Shown: positions 14,301-26,000, counted from the first letter of the stretch. The stretch: 64,000 nt of DNA from Jacaranda mimosifolia (GCA_018894105.1 CM032128.1:31333299-31397298); one strand, 5' to 3'. The notes: a model not told the origin generated them from the sequence alone. A program made the numbers and translations.

Positions 14301-15619
14301 GACGTGCAATTTCTGGTGGAGATTGCAAGGTGTGGTGGATATCTGTCAGATAATGTGATAAATGTGTCTGCGGATATTAGATCTCGCCTTGAAGCAACCT
14401 TCATTTCTGATGGACTTAATCCTGTAAGGTAAGAAAATTAAGTTTGTCAAATATAGTGATGAAAATTGCTCAATATATTCAAACTAAAATTTCCTTGTTT
14501 CCCAATTAGTGTTTCTCTGATGTCCACTAAGTACAAAAGGGAATAGTAAAATAGACGTGATTCTTGACAAGTCTTGGGATATGCAGTCGTGAGACATTAT
14601 AATAATTCATCATATGGAACCTACATAATGATCGATGGTTGTGATGTCTCAAAACTCATGAAATCTAAGAATTTTCAAGTTCAACCTATGAAATTCTCAA
14701 ATGCAGATAAAACATAATTTCCTTTGAACCTTTTAACCATTAAAACAATGATAATCACGAACATACATTGTTTAGACGATTTTGAATGGAATGGAAAGTT
14801 AGGGTCGTTTGGTTTTATTTTCATAGTTATTTTCAGTTTTCATACATTTTAAAAAATTAGAAAAATAGTTATGGTTTGGAGATGAAAATAAAATTGTGTT
14901 TGTATGTTTTGTTGGAAAATAATGATTAGAGTAGGTATAGGACTGAAAGAGTTAGTTGATTTATATTTTTTTTAACATATATGTATATTTTATTAATTTT
15001 AAAATAATAGTGGGTATTTTATATTAAATCAAATTTGAATTTGATTGCTGTAATAATAGAATAATAAAGTAAGTTTACAAAGAATTTGAAAATGAAAAAA
15101 ATATATATATATATATATATAGAATGAAAATGAATTGAAGTTGATTTTTAATTTTCAAATAGTAATGAAAAACTGAAAATGGCTTTAAAAATGAAAACAC
15201 ATACCCTAGCATTAGTCGCCATTGTCCGTACCATGTACAGTCAATGTATGTGTTGATCGAGTTATAGTAATCAAAAGCAACTCGGATAGTTCAATTATGA
15301 CTTCACATGTTCTTCGTTTTTTCTGCGGCTATTAAGTAAAATCCACTAGAGTTTCCAACAATTTATAAACTTTTAAACATTTTGCAGAGACTTGAATGAT
15401 GATGAGTGGCCTGCAAATGCTGCTATCCGAGCCCTTCAGAAGTTGCAAGAACTTCAGGCAAAAGAATCACTTGAAAATGAGAATGAAACTGCTAAAAGGG
15501 AAGAAGAATCGCATCAATATGTGCTCCCATTTGAGGATGAGGGAACTGAGTCAGTGCACAATCCAGTGAGCTTAAATGCCTCTGAACTTGACATTGATAC
15601 AAAAACAGAATTGTCATGA
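11233..15619 (+). CDS. EXO84: Exocyst complex component EXO84 (EXO84A-like)
   Basis: A subunit of the octameric exocyst, which tethers secretory vesicles to the plasma membrane. Seven exons: 11233-11391, 11479-11576, 12194-13241, 13324-13776, 13875-14057, 14292-14428, 15388-15619. They sum to 2310 nt, giving 769 residues, normal for plant EXO84 proteins (about 750-780). The N-terminus is low-complexity and acidic with a RFRFRDH motif. The Vps51/EXO84 coiled-coil region follows (HLCSELLELKQESDEDFQ, then FLAILKEIEGLKSELVGLK), then a long helical body and an acidic tail. The sequence differs clearly from EXO84B and EXO84C as I remember them, so the A type is likely but not proven. The start codon has a weak -3 base and lies inside an upstream ORF; an in-frame ATG at 11290 is an alternative start. 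Intron 6 (14429-15387) carries a MITE. Confidence 0.9.
14802..15206. mobile_element. MITE in EXO84 intron 6
   Basis: An AT-rich insertion with imperfect inverted ends: the left starts GGGTCGTTTGGTTTTATTTT and the reverse complement of the right starts GGGTATGTGTTTTCATTTTT. The dinucleotide TA flanks both ends. It includes a TA microsatellite at about 15101-15121. It is noncoding and lies wholly within the intron, so splicing should be unaffected. Confidence 0.6.
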
Positions 15620-16524
15620 GCAGAAGATACCCCAAATGAAGAACCATATGAGGAAGTTGAAACAGACAAAAATAAGATTACACCCAATCATGGATGACTT
15701 GCAAAAACAGGAGACAAGCTGTCTGCATGAGCGAGGCACACAAAGCATGAAGAGAACTTGCAGACAAAAGGTGCCCATTAATCATGATCCAGTACCAAAG
15801 CAGTTAGTTGTATGGATAATCTGAATACAAATGGTAGTCTTAGGTTTAAAAATCTGTATTCCTAATCTCAACAAGTGAAGTGCTGGGAGAGCAGAAATTT
15901 ACAACCCCGACAACAAATGATAGAAATAACAAGCAAACAATATAAATGACAGAAATTACATCATCGATATAGTTCATTGTTCTGAGTTTGGTGCAGCACT
16001 TGGTTCACTGCATGCAGGACCTTGCAGGTATGCTATGAAATTCACATAATAAAACAAGTAAAATATCAAACTTAGAATGAGCTGTAGACATCGAGATTTT
16101 TCAAGAGAACAAGAGATAGTAATTGATACTCAAGATGACTATTAAAAGTTCCCTAAAAAAGGGTATGTCCAAGAACACATCGAAAGAAAAACAGCTTGCT
16201 GGCCAGAAACTTGTATTCATTTTATACTTCCACAAGAGCTGTATGAATCCTTCACTGGGATATCTCCAGAGTTATAAGACAACTGGACAAGAACCATTCT
16301 CAATAACAACAACTCCAAATTAAATATAGAATATATCACAGTTGAGTCCATTTAAGCATAGAACTGACTCATAATGTCAGAGTAAACATAGTATCTTGGC
16401 CCATTACAATGCAGAGGCACTCTAACATCATGCCACAAAACCTACACAAGCCATTAGCATGGTAAAGCCTTTAACCAATATCATACAATCAATCAAACCT
16501 CCCATATTGAGCAATGATTACTGT
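15620..16524. other. Tail-to-tail spacer between EXO84 and MORF2
   Basis: This holds the 3' ends of the two convergent genes. Reading frames here are short and have no conserved look. I see no further gene. Confidence 0.5.
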
Positions 16525-17847
16525 TCACCGCATATTGTCGCGACGCCTGACATAACGAGTTCGATCATTGTATCTTGGTCTGTCTTGAGCTCTCTGAGGC
16601 ACAGGCTCCACTCTCCTTTGCCTCTCTGGAGAGCGTTGAACTATCTCTCCATTTACGAACAACTCAGCTGCCAAAACATTGAAAAAGTTGAAGACAAGAT
16701 AAGAAACCTGCAACTCATGCTCCTACAGTCCTACATTATAGTAATGTACATTTCACATCTAAAATGACTTTAAGTGGACACCAATCAGTATTCAATAAAA
16801 TGAAAAGATAAAAATCTTAATTGTTGTTACCTCCATAGTCCTTGTTTTCAGCATCAACATAAGAATCTGGAAGAACGAACAGAACACCAGGCAAACCTGA
16901 ATACAATAAAGGACCAATAAAAACAAAAACAATGAGAACCTAATCACCATATCAAATTACGATAACAAGAACACGATAACAAGAACCAACTTCTCGTTAA
17001 GAAATATCCAAGCACCAACCTTCAAGCTTGTTAGAAGTCTCCTCATCAATCTCACACCCAAACCCAAAGTACCTCTCACAAGACACATTATATATCTTCT
17101 TCTTTGCCTCCTCCTCACTATAAACAACACAAGCCACAAAACAAGCATTCACTCATGAAAATTTCAGCAAATAAACCAAAAACCAAAAAATAATCTATCA
17201 GATGAAAATCACATCGTTCAACAAGAAATTAGCACTATAAAAATACTTCATTTTATATATCTACAAACTTCTCAATTCAGTATCAGCATATACTGTGCAA
17301 GTACTCAGTACTATTTCTTTGCCAAGAGGATCAAATAAGACCCATTGTCGAGATACCTGTGTGGGCATAAATAAGATAATCAAGCTACTCTTTTGAAGGA
17401 AAAGGCAATATAAAAAGTTAACCTTCCGACGACTTTAGCTAGGGTCTGAATATAACAATCGATCATCTGCTGTTTCGTGGCCCCTTCACCACCAGGCTTA
17501 TCCATCACTATAAGCCAGTGCTCATAATCGCAGCCCGGAAAGAGCGGCGCCATTTCGGTGGGCGGTCGATCGCTGAAGTTCGACCCCGAATTCAGCGGCG
17601 AGTATGCCGAACCGGATCTGTTTACTCGGCATCGCACCGGGTTGACTCTGGCAGGAGAAATGACACGGATTGAGTGGGATAGCATGGGTGTAGTGGAACG
17701 GATGGTGGAAATTCGGACTCCGGCGAACCCAGGTAAGGGCGGGGGTTTGGAAATAGTGGAGGAGAAGAGGCGTTTGGTAAGGAAGAGGGAGGCGGTGGTT
17801 CCGGTTGATCGGACGGCCAGGATCGATCGGGCGATTGTGGCGGCCAT
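16525..17847 (-). CDS. MORF2: Multiple organellar RNA editing factor 2 (MORF2/RIP2)
   Basis: MORF proteins are partners of PPR proteins in the C-to-U RNA editosome of plastids and mitochondria. Four exons: 17423-17847, 17020-17117, 16831-16896, 16525-16667. They sum to 732 nt, giving 243 residues. The first ~72 residues are basic and Ser-rich, as in an organelle transit peptide. The MORF domain follows, with [20 protein letters not shown], then [20 protein letters not shown] and [20 protein letters not shown]. The C-terminus ends in an Arg-rich tail. The body matches the Arabidopsis plastid MORF2 type ([25 protein letters not shown]) better than MORF9. The presequence looks unusually mitochondrial (RLFSST). 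The ATG at 17847 is the first in frame. Confidence 0.93.
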
Positions 17848-18219
17848 TTTTGGTGAGTGAAGGCGAAAATCAGTGAGGGTTTTGGAAGTCAGCTCTAAAG
17901 GGTTTTTGATAAGTTGGGAGATGGGATTGGGTGCTGTTTAGAATATCAAGTGCGTGCAGTACCAATAAATTTTTATTTTTTTGGATGGATTTTTATAACG
18001 TGGTGCGAGTCTTGGTGAGATTGGAGAATACTTTAAAGGGAGGACTATACAAAACCCTTTTTATGTATATTGGATGTAGATAACCTCAAAATAAATCATT
18101 CGCTTGCCCTTTTTTTTTTTTTTTTTTACTTTTACAATTTACTTTAAAGGATTTTCATTTCATTTTCTATTTTTAATATTTTCAATTCATTTTTATCTTG
18201 AATCTAGATTTTCATGTGA
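17848..18219. other. MORF2 upstream region
   Basis: This is the MORF2 5' leader and proximal promoter up to the target-site duplication of the Mutator-like element. It contains a T run at about 18111-18127. No other gene is seen, and no defined core-promoter element could be assigned. Confidence 0.45.
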
Positions 18220-18399
18220 AAGTAAAAAGGGTTAATTAGAAAAAAATCCATAATTCTACTTTCATTTTAGTGATTAGTCTCCATTTGAATTTTTACACAC
18301 TAAACTCCCCATTTTTTCAAAAAACTTAAAAATCACTCCTCTTATCTTTTAGAAAGACACATTTATCCTTGTAACTGGAAAAAAAAAAAAATATCTGCA

Positions 18400-19400
18400 A
18401 AACACATTAGGCAAAAGTGTAGTATATAATATGTGTAACTGCAGTACATTTTAGAAGCAAATGTAGTATAAACAATCAAGCTTACAGTACACATTAGGCA
18501 AAAGTGTAATATATAATCTATGTAACTGCAGTACATTTTAAAAGCATTTGTAGTACAAAGCATTCAAACTTGCAGATTAAATGAAATTATAGTATATAAT
18601 TTGTGTACATGTAGTATAATTTAGAAGCATCTGTAGTACAAAAATATTCAAGCCTGCAATATACATTAACTGAAAGTGTAGTATATAATATGTGTAACTG
18701 CAGTACATTTTAGAAGCATTTGTAGTACAAAACATTCAAACCTGTAGATTAAATGAAATTATAGTATATAATATGTGTACATACAGTACATTTTAGAAAC
18801 ATCTGTAGTACAAAATCATTCAAGCCTACAGTATACATTAACTAAAAGTATAGTATATAATTTGTGTATCTGCAGTACATTTTAGAAACAACTGTAGGAC
18901 AAAATATCCAACCTTTCACTACACATTATCTTAAAGTGTAGTATATAATCTGTGTATTTGAAGTACATTTTAGAAGCAATTGTAGTACAAAACATTCAAC
19001 CTTTCAGTACACATTATCTAAAAGTGGTAGTACATAATCTGTGTATCTAAAGTATATTTTAGAAGCAACTGTAGTACAAAATATTCAAGTTTTCAATACA
19101 CATTATCTGAAAGTGGTAGTACATAATCACATTATCTGAAATATATTTTAGTAGCAACTGTAGTATAAAATATTCAAGTTTTCAGTACACATTATCTGAA
19201 AGTGGTAGTACATAATCTGAGTATCTGAAGTACATTTTAGAAGCAACTGTAGTACAAAACATTTAAGCTTTCAATACACATTATCTGAAAGTAGTAGTAC
19301 ATAATCTGAGTATCTGAAGTACATTTTAGAAGCAATTGTAGTACAAAATATTCAATCTTTCAGTACACATTATCTGAAAGTGGTAGTATATAATATGTTT
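18400..19400. repeat. Degenerate ~86-bp tandem repeats, copy 1
   Basis: About eleven units, each with a core like ACATTTTAGAAGCAACTGTA followed by GTACAAAACATTCAACCTTT and then a CAGTACACATTATCTGAAAG block. The tetramer GTAC recurs several times per unit. Spacing of the TTTTAGAAGCA core is about 85-93 bp. Units vary mostly by point changes and an extra GG before TAGTAC in later units, which suggests successive duplication. It is noncoding. Confidence 0.8.
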
Positions 19401-19482
19401 ATATACTAATTTTTCTTTATTTGATTGCAACAATTGCAAGACATAATGAGGTTTGCTCTCGTTGCTCCCCTAATATTTTCAG

Positions 19483-19563
19483 GCTAAATTGGAGCATGTG
19501 AAATCCAAGATGGGGTCAAAATATTTTGATGCATTGAAGAAGACTCCTTTTATATATACATGA
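19483..19563 (+). pseudogene. Exon-like protein remnant inside the Mutator-like element
   Basis: After a good splice-acceptor look-alike (ATTTTCAG) comes a 26-codon frame reading AKLEHVKSKMGS...FDALKKTPF and then a stop. The Lys-rich amphipathic pattern looks coding, unlike its surroundings. It resembles what I recall of the start of DUF1985 domains found in Ulp1-protease genes of plant Mutator-like elements. That match is tentative. The equivalent in copy 2 (57470-57530) has an extra A and is frameshifted. Confidence 0.35.
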
Positions 19564-20779
19564 ATATGGCGTTATGTTGAAGTACCATTCAATTAAAGTA
19601 AAATATTGTAGCGAGGTTCAGTATAATATGCAAAAAATCAAGTACAAATACATAACAAACTAAGTATTTATGGTGTTATGTTGAAGTATTCTTCAATTAA
19701 AGTGAAATATTGTAGCGATGTTTAGTATAATGTGCAAAAAATAAAGTACAAATACAAAACAAACGAAGTATATATGGTGTAATGTTGAAGTATTTTTCAA
19801 TTAAAGTAAAACATTGTAGCGATGTTTAGTATAATATGCAAAAAATAAAGTACAAATACAAAACAAACGAATTATATATGGTGTTATGTTGAAGTATTTT
19901 TCAATTAAAGTAAAACATTGTAGCGATGTTGAGTATAATATGCAAAAAATAAAGTACAAATACAAAACAAACGAATTATATATGGTGTTATGTTGAAGTA
20001 CACTCTATGCAATTGAATAATTAGTATCTAATAATTGTAGTGAGGGTCAAGTACAATATTTTGAGACCATCGAACCAAGTGAAGTACATATTTGTACTGG
20101 TGATAAGATGGATATGATTGTCAAATGCTCATGTGTTTACAACTTTCAATGCATAAGTATACTTTGGATACTACGAATAATTACTTTGATTTGTTGAACA
20201 CTAATGGTTATCAGTTTAATACTTTAACATTATTTTATTCATACCATACTAAATAATACACATATTTTTAAAGTTTTGGTTGTTAATAACCAAGAAATAA
20301 AGGCAAATCATGGAACAAAACTCAAGTTCATCACTATTAGTACAAAAAACAAGAAATCAAGTACATAATTGCCGCAATGAAGTACATATGTTCTGAAATC
20401 AAGTATAAATCTCCCTTATTGAAGTAATATCTCATGCATTTGTTCATGCTCTGGTAGTATATTTTCAGTATAAATGAAGGACAAATACAGAACAAACGAA
20501 GTATATATGGTGTTATGTTGAAGTACACTGTGTGCAATTAAATAATTAGTCTCTAATAATTGTAGTGAGGGTCAAATATAATATTTTGAGACTATTGCTT
20601 GTCCTGAAATCAAGTATAAATATCCCTTATTGAAGTAATATTTCACGCACTTGTTAATGCTCTATTAGTATATTTTCAGTATAAATGAAGTACAAATATA
20701 GAACAAACGAAGTATTATGGTGTTATATTGAAATACACTTTGTATAAAATCTCCCTTATTGAAGTAATATCTCACACAT

Positions 20780-21530
20780 TTGTTTATGCTCTATGACAAC
20801 ATGCACATGCTACATTTTTATGCTAAATCAACAAATAGAACACTTGAAGTATAGAACTTCAACAATAGAGTACAATTTTAGGTAAAATGAAGTATAAAAT
20901 TAAGTGCAATTTCAGACAAGCGAAGTACAATTTTATAAAAAATGAAGTACAATTCCAAAACACTTCAAGTATAAGACACCAATAATTGTAGTACAATTTT
21001 GGATAATCAATTAGTACAACCTTTGAAGTATAAAACTTAAATAATAGAGTATAATTTTATGTAAAATAAAGTATAATTTTAGGTAATGAAGTACAATTTT
21101 ATATAAAAAGAAGTATAATTTTAGAACACTTTAAGAATAAAATCATAGTAATTGCAGTACAATTTTGGATAATTAATAAATAAAACCCTTGAAGTATATA
21201 AATTCAATAATAGGGTACAATTTTATGTAAAATGAAATACAATTTTAGATAAACGAAGTACAATTTTATATAAAAAGAAGTACAATTCCAGAACACTTGA
21301 AGTATAAGACGCTAACAATTGTAGTACAATTTTGGATATTCAATTAGTAGAACACTTGAAATATACAACTTAAATAATATTGTACAATTTTAGATTGAAG
21401 TATAAAACTTGAATGTTTTGTGCTATAATTCATTGTAAAATGTACTTTATATAAACAAATTATATACTCCTACTTTTAGATAATGTATACTAAAATATTG
21501 AATATTTTGTACTACAATTACTTATAAAAT
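20780..21530. repeat. Second GTAC array, copy 1
   Basis: Short interspersed repeats of the types GAAGTACAATTTTA and AATGAAGTA recur roughly every 20-40 bp, with variants such as GAACACTTGAAGTATA. It is distinct in unit from the 86-bp array but shares the GTAC core. No coding capacity is seen. Confidence 0.65.
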
Positions 21531-22054
21531 GTAGCGTCGTCAGGCTCCTCGTTCACGCCGTTAGCTCAATTTGCTTCTTCAACCTTTTTTTTTCTTCTAT
21601 TTCTAATAATGAAATATGAAAGTAGGGTTTAGTGTTTGGGAATGGAGATAAAGGGTGTTTGGTTGTGTGGATAGAAAATAAGTGAAGAAAATGAGTGAAA
21701 AATATTGTACTTAAGGGTATTTTTGCCAAATCAAGTGGATATGGAGTAATCTTTAAAATTTTAACAAAATTAGGGAGCTCATCCTATAAAAATTTAAGTG
21801 GGGACTGAACATGAATTTGGAAAATAATTTTGGTATTTTTTAATAAGTGCCCCAAGTAAAAATATGATTGATAAGTAATGTAAAAATGTTAAAAAAATAT
21901 ATAAATTTCAAATAATATTTTGATACTTTATTATATTGTTATTATAATACTATTAACTATTATTTTTTAACTTAATATGAGTCTCATTATTTTTTTAACT
22001 TTTTATTAATTAAATTATGTTAGAATATAAAATTATTCTTCAATATTGCTTCCA

Positions 22055-22345
22055 AAACACACCAAAAAAGGCGCAAAATACCCTTCCAAATTCCCAATTC
22101 ATTTTATACCAATTCCTCAATGTCCAACCCTCTCATTTTTTGTTCCCCTCACCCAATCTATAGATACTTATACACACATAATTTTAAAATATTAATTTCA
22201 CTCTACCAATCTAATAAAAAAGTTATTGATCTGATATCTTGTTTTCTTCCAAAACACAAACAAACAAAACAATTTTCTCCACCTACCATTCAAAGTACAA
22301 ACAAACAATTATCACATTCTTAAACTCTACTTCCCAAAAATTATT
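22055..22345. mobile_element. Truncated MITE related to the PHR1-intron element
   Basis: An AC-rich, T-poor stretch on the plus strand that is clearly homologous to the right half of 48244-48699. Both share blocks such as AAAAAAGTTATTGAT, AAAACACAAACAAACAAA and CTATCACATTC-like sequence. The terminal GGCTTTGTTTGG sequence is missing, so this copy looks truncated at its left side. Confidence 0.5.
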
Positions 22346-22351
22346 TTATCA

Positions 22352-22666
22352 GGGCTTGTTTGCTTCAAAGATTAAGGCTTGATAGATCAATTTTCAAGCC
22401 TAATTTTCTGTTTGCTTTGCATTTTTACGGCCCATGATACTTTTACAACTCGACATTGTATCAGTGGGCAAGCTGCTTTATAGATTACCTGATTCATTTT
22501 CCACCCTTTTAAATTTGAACAATCTTCCAAACCAAACATTATATGGTTTCAAGTATGAGATATCACTAATTTCTAAAATTAAAGTAAACAATAGATTAGA
22601 TGATTTTGGATATTATTTTTAACTTACCCGTCACTAGTAATGCTATCCGTCTAAGCAAACAAGTCC
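22352..22666. mobile_element. MITE with GGGCTTGTTTG ends, copy 1
   Basis: A 315-bp element with inverted ends: left GGGCTTGTTTGCTTCAAAG, reverse complement of right GGACTTGTTTGCTTAGACG. It is flanked by a TCA trinucleotide on both sides (22349-22351 and 22667-22669). A second copy of the family lies in the first intron of the NPF transporter at 30961. A 3-bp duplication suggests PIF/Harbinger relatives, though the target is not the usual TWA. Confidence 0.65.
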
Positions 22667-22669
22667 TCA

Positions 22670-23025
22670 AAATATTTTGATAAAATACTCTAATTTACAA
22701 TCAAACATTGCCTTTAAGGAATAAAATGCTCTAATTTACAATCAAACATTGCCTTTATTTCCTTCCTTTTCTTTTCCCCCAATATCCTAATTTATGAATT
22801 ACTCTACATTTTAATTTCACATTGCCGGGAGTTGAAAATTTCAGGGAAAAACCCGCCAAGAAAATGGGGGCTCGCGCCAAAGTTTCGAACGCTCGGCGCC
22901 TTCCCGAAAATCAAAATCCACCCCGAATAAAACGCAGCAGCTTTCTGATTTCTCCACCCGCATAGAACTTCGGAAAACCCATTGATACAGAAGGAGAAAA
23001 AAGGGAAAAAGAGAAGAAAATCGCA
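22670..23025. promoter_or_regulatory. BARD1 proximal upstream region
   Basis: About 350 bp between the MITE and the BARD1 start codon. GC content rises toward the start, as in a transcribed leader. The sequence ATCAAACATTGCCTTTA occurs twice in tandem near 22700-22757. No defined core-promoter box was assigned. Confidence 0.4.
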
Positions 23026-26000
23026 ATGGCGGAGATCCAGAATGGTGCAAGGCTGCTGAATCCATGGGTGTTTCATCTCCAGAAGCTTGGACTCGAACTC
23101 AAATGTCCCCTCTGGTATTATCTTAGTTAACATTCTGCTTCTTATCTGTTATGTAGAGAGTTAATAGTTCGTGTAAACATTTATGTATTTAGGGTACCCT
23201 AATTTCTGGGTTTTGTGTGATGTTCTGTTTTTCAGTTTGAACTTGCTGAACAAGCCCATGCTGCTTCCTTGCAATCACATTTTCTGCAAGTAAGTTTTGT
23301 TTGGTAAATCTTCTTGTCTCTTAATCTGTGTGAATGGTTTTATTCCCTCCATCTTTTATGGCGTTTTCTGGATTTTATTGTATGTGCTGTTTTGATTTAT
23401 GCAGCTCGTGTGTCCTGAAATCGAGCCAATTTACAACCGAGTGTCCTGCATGCCAGCAGCATTGTACCAAACAAGGTACTATATGCTGAACAATTTATTT
23501 CTTTTCCAATTTGTCCCCACAGTTTTTGCAATATAATGTTCATTGCCCAACTAGTTGCTAGTTGTTTAGGTTTTCTGATCGTCAAGTCAGTCTATAGATT
23601 GGAAAAAAATTATTCATATTGCAGAAATCAGACCTGCTGCTTACATGGAGAACATCATTGCTATTTACAAAAGTCTGGATGCTACTTTCAACTCTACTAT
23701 CTTGCCACTTTTATCTACTGGTGAGTAAAAGAAAAGAATAGGAAAAAAAGCAATTTTTACTGTATATTGGTGGTTGTTGTAATGGTACCATGATTTTGTT
23801 TGAATATAGTTAATTTTTAGCTCATGGTTGCCCTAGATTCTGGAACCTCAATTTCAATCTCAACTTCCCTTGACCAAATGAGAAAGAAACCCAGTGAAGC
23901 AGCACCTAAGGAGAAGAATAATCATACAGATGCTATGCAAGCTAACCTTCTTGCGAGTGGGATTGAGTTAACTAAGTACTCTGTATCAGAAGAACTATAT
24001 CTGAATAATTCTCCAGAAGTGTCGCCGGGCAGCTCTCCTTCCTCTGGCGATGCCCAAATATCGGAATGTCACAACAATGATCCAGGCAGCAGAAATGGGG
24101 TAAGATTTAAGCCTTCATTTTCCTTTCTGAGAGTGATCTGAAATTAGTATGCTTATGTTGAAAATATTTTCTAAAGTTGTAATTTTGTATCATTGGACAA
24201 CACATGGCTACACTGAGTTGGATTCAGTAGCCAGTGTACTAGTTCTTGCTTTTCTGATTAAGCTGCTTGTTCTCTGCTGAATATTGAAGTGTACCACTTA
24301 CTACTATGTTTGGGTTAATTTCCATTACCATTTTGAGGAAGTATTTTTCTTTGGGGGAGCGTGTGGAAATGAAAATATATTTGGATGACTACATTGCAAA
24401 GTTTGATCAATTGAGTTGACAGATTTGCATCTTATTAGGAAACAATATTTTCAAACTCAAACCCACTTGCAACAGAGTACTATCCAGCATTAAAGTTAAT
24501 ATATTGCTTTTTTATGAAGCAGACCATATTTTCAAACTTGTTTGACATAAATGGGCAAATACTCATAGCTGTTTGAATACTAATTAGGGTATTGAGCAGT
24601 CAACGGACCACTTTTGCGTGCATTTTCAAATTGATGTGGCATTATATTATACACTTCCTTCCCCTAATATATTAGCTCACCTCTTCAGAGTACAGAAAAT
24701 CATACAGTCAAGAGATCTGTTGGAGATAATTTAGATACAGCTTCAGGTGGAGCAGACACCCAAGACACGTTTCACGCAAGGGAACCTAAGAGACAAAAGA
24801 AACTGAATTATGAATTGTCTGAGGCAGTTTTGCAAAGTCATGGAGACAGCCAGCAAGTAGTTTCTCATTCTGATCAAGCTGCAGTGAGGAATGCAAATTG
24901 AAGGAAGATGCTTCTGTCATTTCTTCAACAGCACCCTGTGATGCATCAAATGTGAATGGAAGTGCTTGTGCATTGTGTCATTCTTCTAAGATAACAGAAG
25001 TAATTTTCTGACTAAGTTAATGTTGCTAATTTTCTTCATATGAAGTTGTTACAATTAATTTTATCTTCATTTAGTTTTTGTGAGAGGTTGGTTGCCTAGG
25101 GCCTAGGCTTAATATTGTCTTTCGTATGTTAAATTGATGCTCTAGGGGACTGGACCACTGCTGCACTATGCAAATGGAAAGGAGGTAGCAAGAGGTGAAA
25201 CTGCTTTTTCCAAGGCCATTCCTGTCCACAGTAAATGCATAGAATGGTATGAGATTTGTGTGTGTCCGCCTTACAATTCACTAAATATTGTCATTCAATT
25301 TACTACCCCTGTGAATACGTGAAGTTGAGTTTTATAATGCTTCTGGGCTGAATTAATCATTTCATTTGATGTCAGGGCATAAATATTCTCACATGTAGTT
25401 AACATTGGTTGAATATCTTGCCAAAGTTAAGACTTCCTATGTATTTCTGAAAATAGCTGCTTAATCATTGCTGGTATATTTATTATGCTCTTTAGAGGTC
25501 TAACTGAGTTCTTGAAGGACAGATCTTCTTGAGCTCCTCTTGGCTCTGGTTTTTTATTTTGTTTCTTTAGATTGTAAATGTCAAGGATTAGCTAAAAAGA
25601 TAATGTCTCAAAATCCTTTCAAATGCTAACCCATTTTGACAGTCTCTGCAGATTAAAATGCAAACAATGCTAAAAGTTACAGATCGCTGATCATGGAATA
25701 ATATTGTGAGTTTTTTATTACAGGACTCCTAAAGTTTACTTTGTTGGAGAAAGGATTAAGAATTTGGAGTCTGAACTAGTGAGATCTTCTAAGCTCAAGT
25801 GCAGTAGCTGTGGGTTAAAAGGAGCAGCACTAGGTTGCTTTGCAAAGTCCTGCCGGAGAAGTTACCACGTGCCTTGTGCTTTGGAAATTCCAGATTGCAG
25901 ATGGGATTATGTAAGTTTGCTATATTATTCCTACTGTTTTTCATTTCTCTTTTTGCTTTCAACTACCTGATTCTACTAGCCAGACCCCATTTAATCATTT

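Larger units (their letters stand above)
18229..21853. mobile_element. Mutator-like element with GTAC-rich tandem arrays, copy 1
   Basis: A 3.6-kb element flanked by a perfect 9-bp direct repeat, AAGTAAAAA, at 18220-18228 and 21854-21862. Nine-base target duplications and long inverted termini are hallmarks of Mutator-like elements. The degenerate inverted termini extend about 150 bp; the left begins GGGTTAATTAGAAAAAAATC and the reverse complement of the right begins GGGGCACTTATTAAAAAATA. Inside are about eleven tandem ~86-bp units (18400-19400), a short exon-like remnant (19483-19563), a middle block repeated with variation, and a second array (about 20800-21500). No transposase reading frame is present, so it is non-autonomous. 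A diverged second copy lies at 56201-59653. Confidence 0.85.

Noticed and set aside
17558..17860. 100-codon frame on the strand opposite MORF2 exon 1
   Set aside because: It is a shadow of the MORF2 coding exon, whose frame is continuous, conserved and correctly spliced.
18360..19400. CRISPR-like repeat array
   Set aside because: Spacing is regular, but the spacers are themselves repeated and degenerate and the setting is a plant nuclear genome; these are tandem repeats in a transposon.
20337..20537. Short reading frames inside the Mutator-like copies (also 18363, 56306, 58046)
   Set aside because: Their composition follows the AT-rich repeats, they are not in conserved frames between the two copies, and they match no transposase motif.
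23821..23836. BARD1 exon 5 starting at 23821 after TTTTTAG
   Set aside because: That acceptor puts the exon out of phase with exon 4; the acceptor at 23836 (GCCCTAG) restores the frame exactly.
24860..24886. Tiny intron in BARD1 (GTAGTT to CTGCAG)
   Set aside because: About 30 nt is too short for a plant intron, and the phase would lead straight into TGA.
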